Part shown: piece after piece, positions 12,329 to 24,645 of the stretch
How the letters are laid out: every line of letters begins with the position of its first letter
Numbering within the stretch: position 1 is the stretch's first letter
Assembly: GCA_029721435.1 (NCBI GenBank)
Contig: CM056583.1
Location: 55,488,120-55,552,119 of the forward strand
Reading direction: 5' to 3'
DNA: 64,000 bases
Source: Gymnothorax reevesii
Taxonomy: Eukaryota > Chordata > Actinopteri > Anguilliformes > Muraenidae
Notes under the pieces: model-generated
Told to the model about the DNA's origin: nothing
The model's database searches: none
Seen by the model: the letters and a program-made list of their open reading frames with translations, nothing else
Made by a program: the position numbers and the translations under genes

Positions 12329-13925
12329 AAACCCCAATTCCGAAATAGTTAGGACAAAGTGTAAATTGTGAATAAAATCAAAATGCAATGACTTTCAGAT
12401 CACATGAGCCAATATGTTATTTAGAATAGAACATAGATAACATTTCAAATGTTGAAACTGAGACATTTTACATTTTTATCCACAAAATGAGCTTATTTCA
12501 AATTTTTTGGCTGCAACAGGTTCCAAAAAAGTGGGGACACAGGCAAAAAAAGGGCTGAAAAAACTATTAATATATCAGAGAATCAGCTGAAATGAAAGAA
12601 CTATTAGCAAGTAATTAAGTTAACTGGTATCAGGTGTGTAACATGATTGACTATAAAAGGGATGTCTTAGAGAGGCTGAGTGTCTCAGAAGTAAAGATGG
12701 CCAGAGGCTCTCCAACCTGTGAAAGCTTGTGTAAAAAAATTGTGGAATACTTTAAAAACAATGTTCCTCAATGTCAAATTGCAAAGGCTTTGAAGGCATC
12801 ATAATCGACAGTGCACAACATCATCAAAAGATTCAGAGATCCTGGAAACATCTCTATGCGTAAGGGACAAGGCTGAAGACCTTTACTGGATGCCCATGTG
12901 CTTTGGGCCCTCAGACACCACTGCATCACTCACCGGCATGATTCTGTCATTGACATTACTAAATGGGCCCTGGAATACTTCAAGAAACCACTGTCTGTAA
13001 ACACAGTCCGCGTGCCATCCACAGATGCCACCTAAAACTCTATCATGCAAAAAGGAAGCCATTATTGAGCATGATCCAGAAGCGCTGCCGTGTTCTGTGG
13101 GCCAAGGCTCATTTAAAATGGACTGTAGCAAAGTGGCAAAATGTCCTGTGGTCAGACGAGTCCAAACTTGACATTCTTGTTGGAAATCATGGGTGTTGTG
13201 TCCTCCGGGCTAAAGAGGAGAAAGACTACCCCTCCTGTTATGAGTGTTCAGTTCAAAAGCCAGCATCTCTGATGGTATGGGGATGCATTAGTCCATATGG
13301 TGTGGGACACTTGCATGTTTTAAAAAGCACCATGAATGCTGAAAGGTATATAAAGGTTTTAGAGCAACATACGCTCCCCTCCAGACGACATCTACTACAG
13401 GGAAGGCCTTGTGTAGTTCAGCAGGACAATGCAAAACCACATACTGCAGCTATTACAACTGCGTGGCTTTGTAGTAGAAGAGTTTGTGTGCCGATCTGGC
13501 CTGCCTTCAGTCCTGATCTTTCGCCGATTGTGAACATTTGGCGCATAATTAAACAAAGTCTTTCAAAGGAGACCCAAAACTATCCAGCAGCTGGAAGCCA
13601 GTATTAAACAAGAGAGGGATCAAATTCTAATGGCTCAACTCAAGAAACTTGTCTCCTCAACGCCCAGACGCCTCTACTCTGTGTTAAAAGAGCTACCCCA
13701 CGGTAAACAGGCCCCTCTCCCAATTTTTTTGAGACCTGTAGCAGTCATCAAATTTGAAATGAGCTCATTTCATGAATAAAATTGAACATTTCTCAGTTTC
13801 AACATTTGCTATGTTATCTCTGTTCTATTGTGAATAAAATACTGGCTGGCGTGATTTGAAAGTCATTGCGTTTTGATTTTATTCACAATTTACACTTTGT
13901 CCCAACTATTTCGGAATTGGGGTTG
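12329..13925 (+). mobile_element. Tc1/mariner-type transposon copy A, 1.6 kb, with long TIRs
   Basis: Both ends match in inverted orientation. The left end begins AAACCCCAATTCCGAAATAG and the right end is its complement, ending TTTCGGAATTGGGGTTG. The similarity extends about 200 bases inward from each end, including the words GTGTAAATTGTGAATAAAAT and ATGTTGAAACTGAGA. TA dinucleotides flank the unit (12327-12328 and 13926-13927), as expected for TA target duplication by IS630-Tc1-mariner transposases. Inside is a decayed DD34E-type transposase on the + strand. The copy interrupts intron 1 of the host gene. Confidence 0.9.
12697..13779 (+). pseudogene. decayed Tc1-type transposase (copy A), catalytic Glu lost
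   Basis: The frame starts at ATG 12697 (MARGSPTCES). An N-terminal helix-turn-helix region contains VEYFKNNVPQCQIAKAL and IIKRFRDPG. In-frame stops interrupt it: TAA after AKALKAS and TGA after MRKGQG. From 12963 to about 13560 the frame is open and holds WSDESK (first Asp), LMVWGCIS and QQDNAKPH (second Asp). The third catalytic residue of the DD34E triad should lie 35 positions after that Asp, in SPIENIW. Here the codon is GTG, giving SPIVNIW. A frameshift near 13565 moves the C-terminus ([22 protein letters not shown]) to another frame. The copy cannot make active transposase. Confidence 0.9.
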
Positions 13926-15083
13926 TATATTTTTGGGCTTAATCTGCTTAAGGCAAATAAATAGTCATTTGGGCTATGAAAGGCCACAGAGCGTTTCAAG
14001 ACCAAATTCTCTTGCTTGTGCAGCATCACTTTCAAATATGTTGTAGCACAACGGCAGTGTGAATCAGGGGAGAGGTAGAGAGCTGAAGGTGGGGGGTAAA
14101 TGTCCTCCTTTACCAAATGTGAGAAATCATTGTGAGGAACAGCAGTATCACCATCAATTTTACATCCATTTTCTATTTAGCTGAGCACCTGTCACCAACT
14201 CAATCAGCCCCCCTATCCCCACCATGGAATCCATTTATCGACCCAGTTTCCCTCCACCGTTTCATCAATCCCTTTCCTCCTGTCATCCTTTGTACCACCT
14301 ATTCTCCATTTAGTTAATTTGATCATTATACCCTCAAGAAATTTATCCAGCCATTGACTTGCCCATGTAGCTTTCATTCCATTACATCAACAATCAAGAA
14401 ATCCAGATTAATTCATGTGGTGCATTTAGAGATGCTTCTCAAACAGGCCTGACCTAAACCTTCATAAGGGAAAGCCTATGGCAACAGAGGTAAGGAAAAT
14501 CTGGAATAATGCAAATAGTCATTCAATCTTAACCTCCCCTAGATTTTCACATCAGTCGATTCTTCAACTCCAGTAGTCATCTTAATGAAAGGTCTTAAAT
14601 TCGATAATAGATGTTAACATACTTCGCTGTAAATCTAATGCACTACATTAATAAAAAAAAAATAAAATTGAGTTTCTGCGCTGGCCACTAGCTAGCAAAC
14701 GACAATGGAATCAATCTGGATGGATTTGTGAATGAGCCTGTTTCTGCACAACCCTGCTAATTTGCCTGTAGACTGCCGGACCGTGATCATTGTAAATGCA
14801 ACCAAATAGTCGTCAGTCAGTGTTCCTACTGAAGTGAATCGAGCCATTTCCATAGACAAAGCTTCTGGTTACAGTGAGTGGTAGGGTGTGTTAATGCACT
14901 GATATTAAGAAACTCTAACTCAGTAACACAGTGTGATGTTGTTCCTGTGGGGCTTAACATTTACCTTCTCACTTGGCAGCCTGGCATGGAGAGCACAGGT
15001 GATGGACTCTCCCCTCTGCGCGCTTCCCTCGCCCTCGCCCGTCCTTGCCCCGCAGCGCTCTGAGTGATTACCCTCTCATACAG
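13926..15083. other. intron 1, right part
   Basis: No gene or named repeat seen. The acceptor for the next exon is TTACCCTCTCATACAG ending at 15083. A second good acceptor, CCTTGCCCCGCAG, ends 28 bases earlier at 15055. Confidence 0.5.
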
Positions 15084-15995
15084 GAAATGGGCGATGATCA
15101 TCAGGTCAAGACTTCCTTCCTCTTCATCCAACTGCAGTCACCCTCCAAAGCCCGTGGGTCGGCACACCCTGCCAGCACTGCCTGCTCAGACACTGGGGAG
15201 GAAGGACTCTCTTTCAGCCCTACAAGTGATGTAGAGGCTGTCCACCACGGCACACCCGAAAAGAGCTCACCTTTGAATGCAGCCAAATCGTGCACAGAGT
15301 CTGCCGTTCACCCCGCTAAAGCTCCTTCAGGGAATTCCGAACCAGTTTCTCAAGGCCCTCATTATCAGGAGACCTTGCATTCGAACGCAGGGAGGTCAGA
15401 GTTTTGCTGTGAAGACGCAGGGTATACCCTTCGGGAGACTCCTGTTTGGATCCCGCGCCACACTCCAGAATCTATGAGCGCTGAGTTTGTGACCCCGGTG
15501 GTTGAGATGAGGGTCACGTCCCCAGCGGTCGCCTCCCAATCTGCCGTGCAAGGAAGAGCGAGCTTCCTTCACCCCGTCGCTGGGTCTGGAGCTTCCCACA
15601 AGGTTCCCGGCTCTGGATTTAAGGCGGAAGCAGCACGAAAGCCCTTGGAGAGTGCTAACCCAGCGCCTGCAGCTAGTGTAAGATGTCCCCCTGCTCCAGG
15701 GACTGGGGTAGGTACAACACACCCGGGTGACGACAGAAGCAGGCAAGGCAGTGTGAAATCGCCGGCTGAATGCATCAGCACTGAGAGCAAAACCTTCCTC
15801 TCAGCCGTCATTGAGAGATCGGCAAAGATACCAGGGGATCCGTGTAAAAAGAAAACGGACAAAAGCCCGGGCGTGCCATTGCCTCGGACTCAGACTGGAC
15901 AGATTCCTCATCGTCTTACCACTGCGAGGGCAGAGCCTTTGTGCCCCATCATGGAGGGTCCCACACCACACCTGCCCCCTCCAGCTGCTCAGAAG
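15084..15995 (+). CDS. host gene coding exon (304 codons), unrecognised Ser/Pro-rich protein
   Basis: The exon is bounded by the acceptor CTCTCATACAG (ending 15083) and the donor AAG/GTGAGT at 15995/15996, and is open throughout. It begins GAA ATG GGC GAT GAT; the ATG at 15087 has A at -3 and G at +4 and could itself be the start. The product reads MGDDHQVKTSFLFIQLQS, followed by a long low-complexity Ser/Pro/Thr/Ala-rich region. Notable segments are TPVWIPRHTPESMSAEFV then TPVVEMRVTSP (about residues 130-165) and a basic PCKKKTDKSPG near residue 263. No signal peptide, membrane helix, coiled coil or known domain is seen, so it looks like the disordered N-terminal part of a cytoplasmic or nuclear protein. 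It leaves in phase 0, matching the exon at 47173. Confidence 0.7.
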
Positions 15996-18900
15996 GTGAG
16001 TCTGTGGTTCAGCTGCTCTGGTTGCTGCTCGTACTTGCAGTTTAAGTGCTCTGGATTGGTGTCAATGCTGGGATTGTTAATTGATTGTTTTGGTAAAAAA
16101 ATGTTTTCTTCTGATTCCAAGTTTTATTCATGAACATTTTTCCTTTAACTGTTGGAAATCATTTTACTGTTTTATTAACACGTACGACCATAATTCCATC
16201 TGGTTAGAACATTTGGAATGAATTGAATTTAGTTCAATTTAGTCCGAATCAATAAGTAACTAGAAAACGCTCAGAGAGGGAATACCTCCCCCAACGCATT
16301 TGGAACTGTTTTGAGATGTATGGCATTTATTCTAATCTTGCAATCCCACAATGGCGAAGAATCCCTTAAGAATTCCTGGATTCGGATTGTGATCCAGATC
16401 TCCACAAAAATCTAACAAAATCTAATGGAGTGTTCCTCAGGCCATGGCCCACACTTCCACTAAATATAATTGAAATTGATTGAAAAATTTTAGAGATATT
16501 GTCTGGGCAATCAAACAGACAGACAAACAAACAGACATGGGTGAATACATAACCTCTGTCCAACTTCAGTGGCGGCGGTAATGAGCATCCAAGCCAGTTA
16601 CAATGTCTGCAAATAGCTTGCTAACAATTTTTTAGACTTTCCTCTGAAGGCTAAGAAAAATGCTTGAAATAGCTTATAGTAAATTGTTGTTCTTTTACAT
16701 TTATACGTGGGTTGATGAACAAACTGCTGCGTCACAAGTGACCACACAGGGTGCGTGAGGCATAATTAATCCCCACCCTGATAGAGCGATAGCTGATGGC
16801 AGATATCCGGAGCTTGACTCTCTCATTCCTCTGGCTAAATGGACCAGAGAGCATTTCATCCGCAGCATAATTTCTTGTGCGGGGCCCTCTCTGGCCAGTC
16901 AATTTCCCCTTTTAATCCTAAGGTTCCATTTATAATGCAGTGCGCCTAAATGCAAAATTGGTAAATCAATACAAAGCTAATAGATTCTGTTACATCTATG
17001 CTCTTCTACTTGAGAGGACCAAAGTTACAGTGCATCTGGTGATCTGGTGATTGTAAAGGAGGCGGTGTATGCTCAGCATCATTTTCAGACTCATGAAACC
17101 ATTCAGTAACCCAGTGCACCTTAAAGACCACTCCCATCATGGCAGGAATGCCCAATTATAGGATATAAAGATGATCTCCTCGAATAATTGCATTGCAGCA
17201 ACCTTTTCTCCTTTAAGTAGATGAGTGCACACACCCGGTGCTGAAGAAAAAAGCAATTAATTATAATATGACCTTTTGTTTTGTCAAAATAAAAAAAAAA
17301 ATAACCTCCTTTTGTGAATTCAAGTGCCTTTACGCCTATGAAACAGCTGCTGTATACAAACCTGTGGAACTTCAGGCCTTTTTTCAATTCTAGTGGAGTT
17401 TCCAAGGTTTCCACTGATCTCAGATATGTCCCGCTGAATTAAATGGAAACGTGTATAAAGTGATGTACAATATGTAGATATTTTCCATTTGATGTAATGC
17501 TGTGGCCATAAAAGCATGACGTTCTGGGTTTGAATATTTTTCTCAGTATCAGAGCGATGCAGCTTTAGTAAAGCACTTTAACCAGCAGATACAGAATATG
17601 TATGCGATATTGTACGAAATATAAAAAATGCTTTTTCCGACGATGAACCTACTTGAGGGAAAACTACAACGAAGAATTGGAGTTTAAGGGATTAATTTGC
17701 AACAGATTATTACACTCTTGAAGCATTTCAACGTACTAATCACTTGTCCTGATGTGCATATAATCGTGTTGTATTTTAAATTATTCAAATATGTTTTGAG
17801 AGTGAAAAAAAAAAAAATAAAGATATCTCAGAATGACAGATTTGATTCATTGAAGTTCTGAGAGTCAAAGCCTCTACTACAAGTTAATACATACCACTGA
17901 CGTATCCTTTTCTTTAAATTTGCTTTTTCTATTTATTCCTGTCAGTTGGGTTTGGTTCAACCTCTACGTGATGTTTCATGTCTGTCACCTATCTATTAAA
18001 TTAATTGATCCTGAATTCTAAAACTTTTCTTTTCTGAAGTTATAGGTTTACTAGTGTTCAAATGTTTCATCCACATAGTCAGTGTTTGGGAAATGAGAAT
18101 GTATCCAGCGCATTTGTGTTCGAGGACGAACAGTTTTCGTAATGCGGTTGACAAACACTGATAATTGTGCGTTATCTTGCTTGGGACTTGCTTTGCGGAG
18201 TGCTACACAAATACCTCTGGAATATGAAATTTTATGCGGGATTTTGCTTTGCATATTTATGCAAATTTTGAAGAAAGGTGACATCTTCATTGGCTAAAAC
18301 TGTACCAGGACACCAGTTTGTATTTTGCCAGAGATGTGTCATAGTAATATTGATCATATTATTGGAATAACCATAATTAGACTGGTGCTTTTTAAATGTT
18401 TTTGATCTAGATCTAGTAGCAAATTGATTTTCATTTTGGAGGGTTAATACATTTCAAATGGGAGGAGGGGTTTGTCATGTCTTAAACTTGAATTGGATCA
18501 CCCCCTAGTGTCAGACTTTAAAAACCACCATTGGAAAAGCAACCATGGAGTTTAATTTCAAGCAATAGAGAACACTTAAGCACAACCTTTGAACATTGTA
18601 CCCAATAAATCTTTTGAAGGAAAGTTTTTTTTTTTTTTTTTTTACCTTCAATCGTTTTTATGTCAGAGAAAATAGAATTTCCTGTATCATTAATTTGCAG
18701 CACTCCTTGGTGGCTTGAAGAGCAAACCATATTTCTGAACATATTTGAGAAACTGACCCTAACTTGATATAGTATGCAGGGGGAAGTTTAATATCTATGA
18801 ATCATGTTATTTTTTCCCTAGACAGAGACTAATTTGACTGTCATCGTTTCACATTTTTTCCAAAAAAAAAAAAAGATTTTGTGTGTCACATATGCAGTAT

Positions 18901-20219
18901 ACCACATATCATTTGAATTAAATATCATCATACAATTTCATAAATAGCCCAGACAGTAAATACAGAACCAACATTTCTCCCTGATTTTTTTGATATTTCC
19001 ACTTTGTTTTATTCATTTTTTTAATTGCTAACTTGCAGCGGCCAGTTCCTCCTCAGGTTTCCCATAATTTCAGGATTTTAGGCATAATTTTTCAAGAACT
19101 TCGTCCTCATTTTCTGGGGAGTCCTGCCTCTGTAGCTTGTAAACTTGTCCCGCAGATCAAACAGTCATATAACATGGTACATGCTGCCACTCAGGTCACA
19201 ATTACAGTGCTTATTCAGCACTTTATGAGTAAGGTATATGCATCATCCACAGAACTTCATTTACATTGGCCATGCAGCAGAATTCCCTTCTTTTTAAGCT
19301 CAAAGTCAAGTTTTTTCTTCACAAACACATACAGCCTTCACTCATGTCCATAGAAGAGTAAATCACCGTGACATAATTCGGTTTGGCATAGAGCTGTGCT
19401 TGCAGTTGAGCCCAGAACTTGACAAAATGTTTATGGTATCCATGATGAAAATGCCAATGCATTCACTTGTCTTGAACTTGAGAAGTGGTTTGGAAGTTAT
19501 TTACAAGTTATTCTCTCAGGTAACTGTTTGTTTATTTCCAGTCAGCTGTCTATGTGCATGTTGCAATTTAGCTATCGTATATATTTCGAAAAATATAAAA
19601 CAGGGACATTGGTGTTCTTTTTTTGAGGACATTGTGCATGACTTTCTGAAGTCTCCCCTTTAATACAGCTTACTTTTAAACTTGCAGTGACCATCTGATA
19701 TGACAAGCTTAGGTTACTGCTTTGTGGACACTCCATTGATTAGGGCAAGAGTAGTAAAAACTGCACACCATTCAATTTGCTTCACCCGAGGAAAAAAAAA
19801 TGTTATCATCAGAAGGTAAAAAAATGGTGTTAATAATGGCTTCCATACAATACATTTAATTTTCAGGAGTGTGCACTTTTCCACTGACAGAAGGCATGTT
19901 GTGTTGCTTTCTTCAAAAATAAATGGTGGGAGTTTGTGTCCTGGGGTAATCTGATGCTGTAATTTGTCGTAAAGATCTAATTTAGGTTTACATGTGCTGG
20001 TGTAAAAATAAAGCAGTTTACGGGGGATCAGCATAATAACAGTGTTTAATCTGAATATACTCAGGAGTGTGGTAGGCGAGTGTTCCCCAGTGAGAGACTG
20101 TGCACTGAATTACAGTTCTAAAAAAACAGCATGGCCAGAAGTTCCAGCACATTGGGAGGAACCTGCACTACTGAATACATTTGCTTATTAGGCAGCCTTG
20201 TCCATATGTTGACCTAAAT
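15996..20219. other. intron 2, first part
   Basis: No supported exon. It contains the TIR element at 16281-16582 and poly-T or poly-A runs near 17807, 18625 and 18860. The open frames at 19033-19353 and 19400-19663 have no conserved character and no matching acceptor/donor pair in phase 0. Confidence 0.45.
16281..16582 (-). mobile_element. short TIR element, GGCGGAGGTAAT family, copy 1
   Basis: The left end AATACCTCCCCCAAC and the right end GTGGCGGCGGTAAT are imperfect inverted repeats. Inside, read on the - strand, are a (TGTT/TGTC)n run (16508-16538 on +) and GATTTTTGTGGAGATCTGGA followed by TCACAATCCG. The same order (TIR, TGTYTGTY run, block about mutated flanking bases, GATCCGGATCCG-like block, TIR) is found in copy 2 at 41616-41839. 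It is a non-autonomous DNA element with no coding capacity. Confidence 0.6.
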
Positions 20220-21260
20220 CCACCCATTGGAATTTTCTCCCATCCCTCCATTATGCAGGTCTTCAGCTACCAAATCATAAGGGGCCTTTGTTGGCGCATG
20301 TTTTACTTCATAATGCACCATACATTCTCACTCGGAGAGAGATCAGGACTGCAGGTCTCCCAATCTAGCGCCTGCATTCTGGGCCTAAGTACCTGTGCAC
20401 TCGTCATTATTGCTCAGAATGTATTGTAGTTTCGCATTGTCTTGCTAGAAAATGCAGGGATATACCTGGAACAGAGGACAATTAGATGGCAGCATATGTT
20501 GTTCCAAAACTCATAATTATCTTTCTGTTCTTGCAAATAAGTCACCTGTGCCATGTGCTCTGACGCACCCCCATACCATGACAAATGCTGGCTTTTGGAC
20601 CTGACACTGATAGCAACTGGCATTGTCCTTGGCTGTTTTTATTTTTTTCTAAAAACCAGTTGAAATTTTTTCTCGTCTGACCACAAAACATTCCTGCACT
20701 GTGCTACTGTCCATCTCAGATGAAAATGAGCCAAGAGAAGTCAGCATCGCTTTTGGACAAAGTTGATGGCTTTGGCTTTGCGTAGTAAAGATCTAACTTG
20801 TATCTGTGGATGCAGTTCTGAATGGAGTTGACTGATAAAGGTTGCCAAAGTATTTCTGAGCCCATTTCATAATATTAGTTACAATCACGTGATGGTTCTT
20901 AACACAGTGACCACTGAGGGATTGGAGATCATGCGCAGCTTTAGATGGTTTTCCTCCTTACTATTAATGCTCCAAGTTTTGATCTAATGTTTTCAATATT
21001 TTAATTGCACTGCGCCCTTGTTGGATCGTGTTATTTCATCGGTCAGGAAATAGGCAAGCCTTTCCTTATCTTTGCTTTTGAGGGACTATGTCTTTTTGGA
21101 ATAGTTCTCCTGGGAAAATAAAATATTCAGGACAAAATTAAGATTTTTCCTATTTACAGCTTCAGATCACATTGTATACAAATAGAGGGTGAATAGACCT
21201 TTCAAAGCCCTTCTTTTTTTATTTTATTTGCATTTTCCAACTTTTTGGAATTCAGGTAGA
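20220..21260 (-). mobile_element. degenerate Tc1-type transposon copy D
   Basis: On the - strand, pieces of a Tc1-type transposase are still readable across shifted frames: VRSKSQHLSWYGGASEH (equivalent to the VQKPASVMIWGCIS region), a LEQHMLPSN-like stretch, then FLARQCETT in place of FQQDNAKPH. Nucleotide blocks CTTCATAATGCACCATACAT and GATGGCAGCATATGTTGTTC match the corresponding blocks of copy B at 31.6-31.8 kb in the same orientation. A right end resembling the copy A terminus (TTTTTGGAATTCAGG) is at about 21240. The left end is unclear. It is far more decayed than copies A-C. Confidence 0.75.
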
Positions 21261-22590
21261 AATGCATCAAGGTATATTACTGTAAGTACATAATCATAAT
21301 GTTATTCAAGTTTTACTGATTGGATTTAAACATTCATGTAAAATAATTCATTTTTCTTCCCTCATGAATATAAGTAACAACTGAAAAGTACTGTAAACTG
21401 AAACATGTGTTCCCCGTGTAAAACATGAAAGACTTAAGTAAAAATATCTGAGTATAATCATTGTCATATGGCTGCAATTATGCTCTCAGGTAAAAACTTA
21501 TTGAAGATAAAATTTTGCTCCTTCATTTTTCTCCTTCAGATTAAGGATTATTGTATTGCAGGACAAGATTATCCCGAGAATTGGGTCCGCAAACATATAC
21601 CTTTGTTAGAATGTACTGTGTGTGTTAGCTCAATTATCCCGGTAAGCACACACATCCACAAAAGAAGTTTGACTCAATCAAAACAGAATCAAATTTCTCA
21701 TGAAGCATGGAAAAGGAAACAGATTTTCCGCAGTGTATTCCACTATTACATTAATCATGCAGCCACCACAATTGTTTCAAGATGGCTGTCTTTTGAACAT
21801 TTTGCTCATGGGCCAGAAATAGGGCCGCATAACAACAGTGGCAGTTAGATGGATAAAAATGTGGATGTTCAGCAGAACTCCTGCTGGCTTGTGTAACAAA
21901 CTACTTTACATTACTGACCTAGTCTATGTTCTTTTACTTGTTTTTTTCAGGCACTGCAACTCTGTAAAACGTATGTATCCTCATTAATACAGATATTGTG
22001 CTCCCAGTTTGGGCTCAGTATTCAGAACCTTTAGGGTTCCACAAGTGTCCTAGCCCTGTGCTGTACTCCTGAACATGAAACGAACATTAATCTTAGGCTT
22101 ACGTACCAAAATAACAATCAAGTTTCAGAGACACAAAGTGTAAGGGCAGGAGTCAGGGAAGCTTTAAATATGTATCCCTGCTAATGAGATAGTGCTGTCA
22201 TGTCCTGTAATTATTGGTTACCTTTGCTGTGTCAGGAATTGGCCTAGATTGTGTAAACTTATTTCGGTTCAGCTCATAATAACAATTTCCACAACGTGTA
22301 ACATTCATATGTTACTAAGTTACATGTACTTTGAATTCTGCTCCAATTTTATTTAATTTATCCGGCATCTATTATGCAATGTTAAACGCACAAGACTTTA
22401 CTTTTAACGGAGGATGAGTCAATAAATATGTTTATATGAAGGCTTGGTAGAAATTTGGTGCATACACATCTATATAAATGATAAAAAGTTGACGCGTTTT
22501 CATTAGATATATAAGAAAGAACCTTGACCTTTTACCTTGAGCGCGAGATGCTTCTGCACATTGAACATTGAAATGAATATTGCCTGCTCT
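21261..22590. other. intron 2, no gene seen
   Basis: AT-rich. The open frame at 21468-21848 has no protein-like conservation that I can recognise. No repeat family recognised. Confidence 0.4.
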
Positions 22591-22762
22591 GGGGGATATA
22601 CTACGAAGCTGGCTTAGTGATTAAGCCTGTCTTCAGCACTTAGTAAAACCAGGAACCTCTTCAAATCTGGAACATGGACTGAAGAAATAGGAGCTGCTTA
22701 GGGTTTTACTTAAGCTTAAAGTCAGGCTTAAGTCACAAAGCCAGCTCCTTAGTACACCCCCC
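22591..22762. mobile_element. MITE-like palindromic element, 172 bp
   Basis: The left terminus GGGGGATATACTACGAAGCT and the right terminus, which reads GGGGGTGTACTAAGGAGCT on the opposite strand, are about 33 bp imperfect inverted repeats that continue into GGCTTA and related words. No open frame. The size and terminal palindromes are typical of a non-autonomous DNA transposon. Confidence 0.7.
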
Positions 22763-23189
22763 TGGACTATGCTTCTTTATTGACTAAAATATTTAATAGT
22801 AACCTAATTTATACTTTAGACAGTATGGTTACAGTGTAATATCCTGTAGACTCGATTTCCTCTGGTTTCGTCTCAGACGTGAAACATATTGCAATTCATC
22901 GCACTAAGTAAATATGTCCAGTCAGCAAATACGATCATTCCATTTCTTTAATGGGAGCGGGCTGCAAAATTTGAATCTCACTGAACATGGGCCTGTGGGC
23001 GGAGGTACAAATAGGAAGGTTTTTTAACAGGAACGTACCAAGTGTCATGACGTCCGTAGGGGAGTGCTGGAAAACAGAAAACAAAAGTCAGGATTGACGC
23101 GGAGGTCAAGGTGTAGTGAATAAAAGCGTGGGTGATACTCGACACGAAACGCTGGATTAGCAGTAGAAAGAAAAAGCCGTTGGTGAATT

Positions 23190-23412
23190 GAGTGATATAT
23201 TGTTTCCTCGAGAGAGAGCACTTTGCGCTCCCGGTTGTTGTTGGTCGTTGCGATGGAAAAATGATGCTGACTCTGCCCGGGTATTTGCGCTCTCCTCGGC
23301 TCTCGCGTCTCACCGTCTCATTTTCAAGGCAGGACTGAAGCTGGAGCGGGAGCTGGAGCTGTCACGCCTTCATTCGAGTCATTCGCCACCGCGCTGTGAC
23401 AGCTGAAGGTAG
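23190..23412 (+). promoter_or_regulatory. CpG-rich block ending in a possible splice donor
   Basis: A local island of CpG and GC (TTTGCGCTCCCGG, CTCGGCTCTCGCGTCTCACC, GAGCGGGAGCTGGAGCTGTC) in otherwise AT-rich intron. It ends with GCTGAAG/GTAGAG, a usable splice donor at 23408/23409. It could be an internal promoter with a non-coding first exon for a shorter transcript that enters at 47173. This is inference from composition and one donor. Confidence 0.25.
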
Positions 23413-24576
23413 AGATTTCTTTTTGCGTGTCTGCTGAATTCAGGCCATGGTTTAAAAAGAGCAATGCTATAATTTCCAATAAAAGCGTGCTGTTTAATCT
23501 ACAAATGAACATTTTACTAAACAGACGGGATAGCGAAATGATCTAGTCGGCTGATCGATGGACTTGCTACACTAAACGCGATTTCGTGAAATAAGCAGTG
23601 GATCCAGAAGGCACAGGCTCTCCGACTGAGAGGGATGGGAATGATGAGTGAAAGGATGCTCTCCGTTATTTTTGCTGACGAGTTGGCAAATCTGATACAT
23701 ACGTTAATGGCGATTAAGTGACATTTGTACTGTTTTAAATCATTATCGCTGGGGTAGTAGCTAACTTGATGCATTCCAGAATGTCAGCTTGCTAACTTGT
23801 CAAAAAATTCAAACAACGCGTAAGACTTGTAAGCACACAAATCAGTTGACCATAGAAGTTATGCTATGTAGCTCCTCATTAAAACATGCTGTAGTGGCAG
23901 CATAAGACTTGGGCTTTCTTACATTTATGGGCCAGCCAGCAGGGTGAACAGCCAACCAGTCAACGTGTTCGTTAATCCACATTCTTCGTGGGTCCGCTAA
24001 TCCACATTATTCGTGGTTCACAATTTCATATATTCATGCTGTGTTTTTCCGTTACTCTCGTGAAGTTGCTACGCTACAATCGGACATCTGTCTCGAAACG
24101 TTTGTTGGGCCACTGGGGCTTAACTGCCAACCACTTCGATAAAAGAACTTAAATCGTTCAATTTGCATCATCAGCATGTTTTGCCGTTAGATAATTTGAT
24201 GCCAAGCTTTCCGCAAACTTTGGATACACAGCCCGATCTTATATGGACTCTGAAATATCCACAGCAGTTCATTTGCGAAGCGTTACTTAGACTCTGTAAC
24301 TGTCACAGACTGCAGTGCAATTTGTTATGGTTATGAACACTGACGGTTTAATAGGCCTACTGTGCATGCATTACCGACCAATGCTACTCCACTGCTGAGG
24401 GAGAAGAGGCTTGGTCTTGCTTGAATGAAAGTCTGGCAGTTTTTCCGCATCTGGGTTAGGCTACAGACCTATTCCTCTCAGCACATGGTGCTACTTCAGT
24501 ATTTTCCCTTGTCTGTCCAATCACTGCTACTCAGCTGACGTGATTCCTCACTTATATCGCTTCTCCGGTCTTGTGA

Positions 24577-24578
<2 letters not shown>

Positions 24579-24643
<65 letters not shown>
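24579..24643. repeat. (CT)33 microsatellite
   Basis: Sixty-five bases of uninterrupted CT dinucleotide, immediately followed by CAGG. Polypurine on the other strand. Confidence 0.97.
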
Positions 24644-24645
<2 letters not shown>

